Shown: piece by piece, positions 63,646 to 64,000 of the stretch
Layout: every line of letters starts with the position of its first letter
Numbering within the stretch: position 1 is the stretch's first letter
NCBI GenBank assembly: GCA_002427735.1
Contig: DIYP01000016.1
Span: 558,001 to 622,000 of the forward strand
Direction of reading: 5' to 3'
DNA length: 64,000 nt
DNA from: Flavobacteriales bacterium UBA6051
Lineage (GTDB): Bacteria; Bacteroidota; Bacteroidia; Flavobacteriales_D; Crocinitomicaceae
Program-made: the position numbers and the translations under genes
Notes under the pieces: model-generated
What the model was told of the DNA's origin: nothing
The model's database searches: none
What the model saw: only the letters and a program-made list of their open reading frames with translations

Positions 63646-64000
63646 TTACTTCAATGTCCAGCCTGATAAGCCTAACTGACTTGCGGCTTCTTTAACTCCA
63701 GCAAGGCCTTCAAGGGAAATGGCCCCACCCGCAGAGACGCGATGTAATCCATTATGAAAATCAACTATGGAACCTTCTAAACCAGCCTCCTTTAACTTTG
63801 CAACCAAATTTGTCGCATTTGTTTTATCACCAAAGCAACCTACAATATAGTGCATTGTTGCAGCCTCAAATGTTGGATCAGGCGCCGGAGAGGATTCTTC
63901 AATTACTCTCTCTGTATCACCTGATTCAAGAACAACAGCAATATTTGTGTCATCATCATACGCATAGGTATATGTATGTACACCTGCTTCTAGCTCTTTT
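63646..64000 (-). CDS. SPOR-domain protein, C-terminal part (gene continues past the window)
   Basis: The frame runs open to the window edge, giving 117 visible residues. The last 70 form a SPOR domain (MHYIVGCFGDKTNATNLV, GLEGSIVDF, HRVSAGGAI and the helix LEGLAGVKEAASQL, ending SGWTLK), which binds denuded glycan strands at division septa. The visible upstream part is acidic (YAYDDDTNIAVV, then ERVIEESSPAPDP) and is probably a linker. The N-terminal anchor is outside the window. The ATG at 63855 is internal, not the start. Confidence 0.88.
   Translation of the reverse strand, partial: KELEAGVHTYTYAYDDDTNIAVVLESGDTERVIEESSPAPDPTFEAATMHYIVGCFGDKTNATNLVAKLKEAGLEGSIVDFHNGLHRVSAGGAISLEGLAGVKEAASQLGLSGWTLK

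Noticed and set aside
1..64000. CRISPR arrays, insertion sequences, prophage, tRNA or rRNA genes
   Set aside because: No regularly spaced repeats, transposase or integrase genes, or structural RNA signatures were seen on either strand.

Overview
The window is a dense, roughly 40% G+C stretch of a Bacteroidota chromosome, most like a marine Flavobacteriales-type organism. The evidence is: several secreted proteins that end in type IX secretion (T9SS) C-terminal sorting domains with the PNPA/PNPT signature; a mrdA-rodA pair; a yicC-gmk-nadD operon; delta-60 and choice-of-anchor proteins; a histidine kinase-receiver-AraC hybrid; and promoters of the Bacteroidota type (TAnnTTTG at -7) instead of sigma70 -10 boxes, with little use of Shine-Dalgarno sites. 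I see no tRNA, rRNA, insertion sequence, phage or CRISPR array.

Layout. 1-4690: cell-wall elongation genes (end of PBP2, RodA, a class A PBP). 4699-6057: two-subunit 3-oxoacid CoA-transferase. 6137-8197 (minus): yicC-gmk-nadD. 8273-14159: a YcxB-like membrane protein, two T9SS cargo proteins, a lipoprotein, a GNAT acetyltransferase and a DMT exporter. 14236-18635 (minus): a six-gene kynurenine operon (kynureninase, small membrane protein, kynurenine monooxygenase, outer-membrane-like protein, ArsC/Spx-like protein, lipoprotein). 18779-25657: CocE-type hydrolase, hemL, small envelope proteins, and a methionine aminotransferase/omega-amidase pair. 25733-32487: a strongly codon-biased T9SS protein, a DedA-like protein, then fbp-mfd. 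32539-39729: TonB-C-like protein, two glycosyltransferases, a T9SS subtilase, a TerB/LETM1-like protein and a small outer-membrane protein. 39925-47862: delta-60 T9SS protein, hybrid sensor kinase, DUF3298-like protein, lamin-tail-domain protein. 47917-55540: asd, di-heme cytochrome c peroxidase, a giant PhoX-type protein with a second propeller inserted, a SUFU-domain protein and a DUF6495-like protein. 55666-64000: dxr, DUF2892 protein, OmpA-like protein, a D-glucuronyl C5-epimerase-like protein, a beta-lactamase-fold hydrolase, a structured leader/sRNA candidate with its terminator, a C1 peptidase and the end of a SPOR-domain protein.

How the genes work together. Most of the window is housekeeping (peptidoglycan synthesis, GMP and NAD synthesis, tryptophan/kynurenine breakdown, heme precursor, isoprenoid and aspartate-family synthesis, gluconeogenesis, transcription-coupled repair) interleaved with envelope and secreted proteins. 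The items most worth a second look are non-coding or architectural. They are: a structured RNA ending in a strong terminator just before a small membrane-protein gene (61913-62051); a cluster of four TTGACACAAA-type sites, two direct and two inverted with 20/21 bp spacing, upstream of a T9SS gene (39794-39869); the nested PhoX/choice-of-anchor-I protein (50881-54147); and a LETM1-like protein fused to a TerB-like domain (37908-39200).
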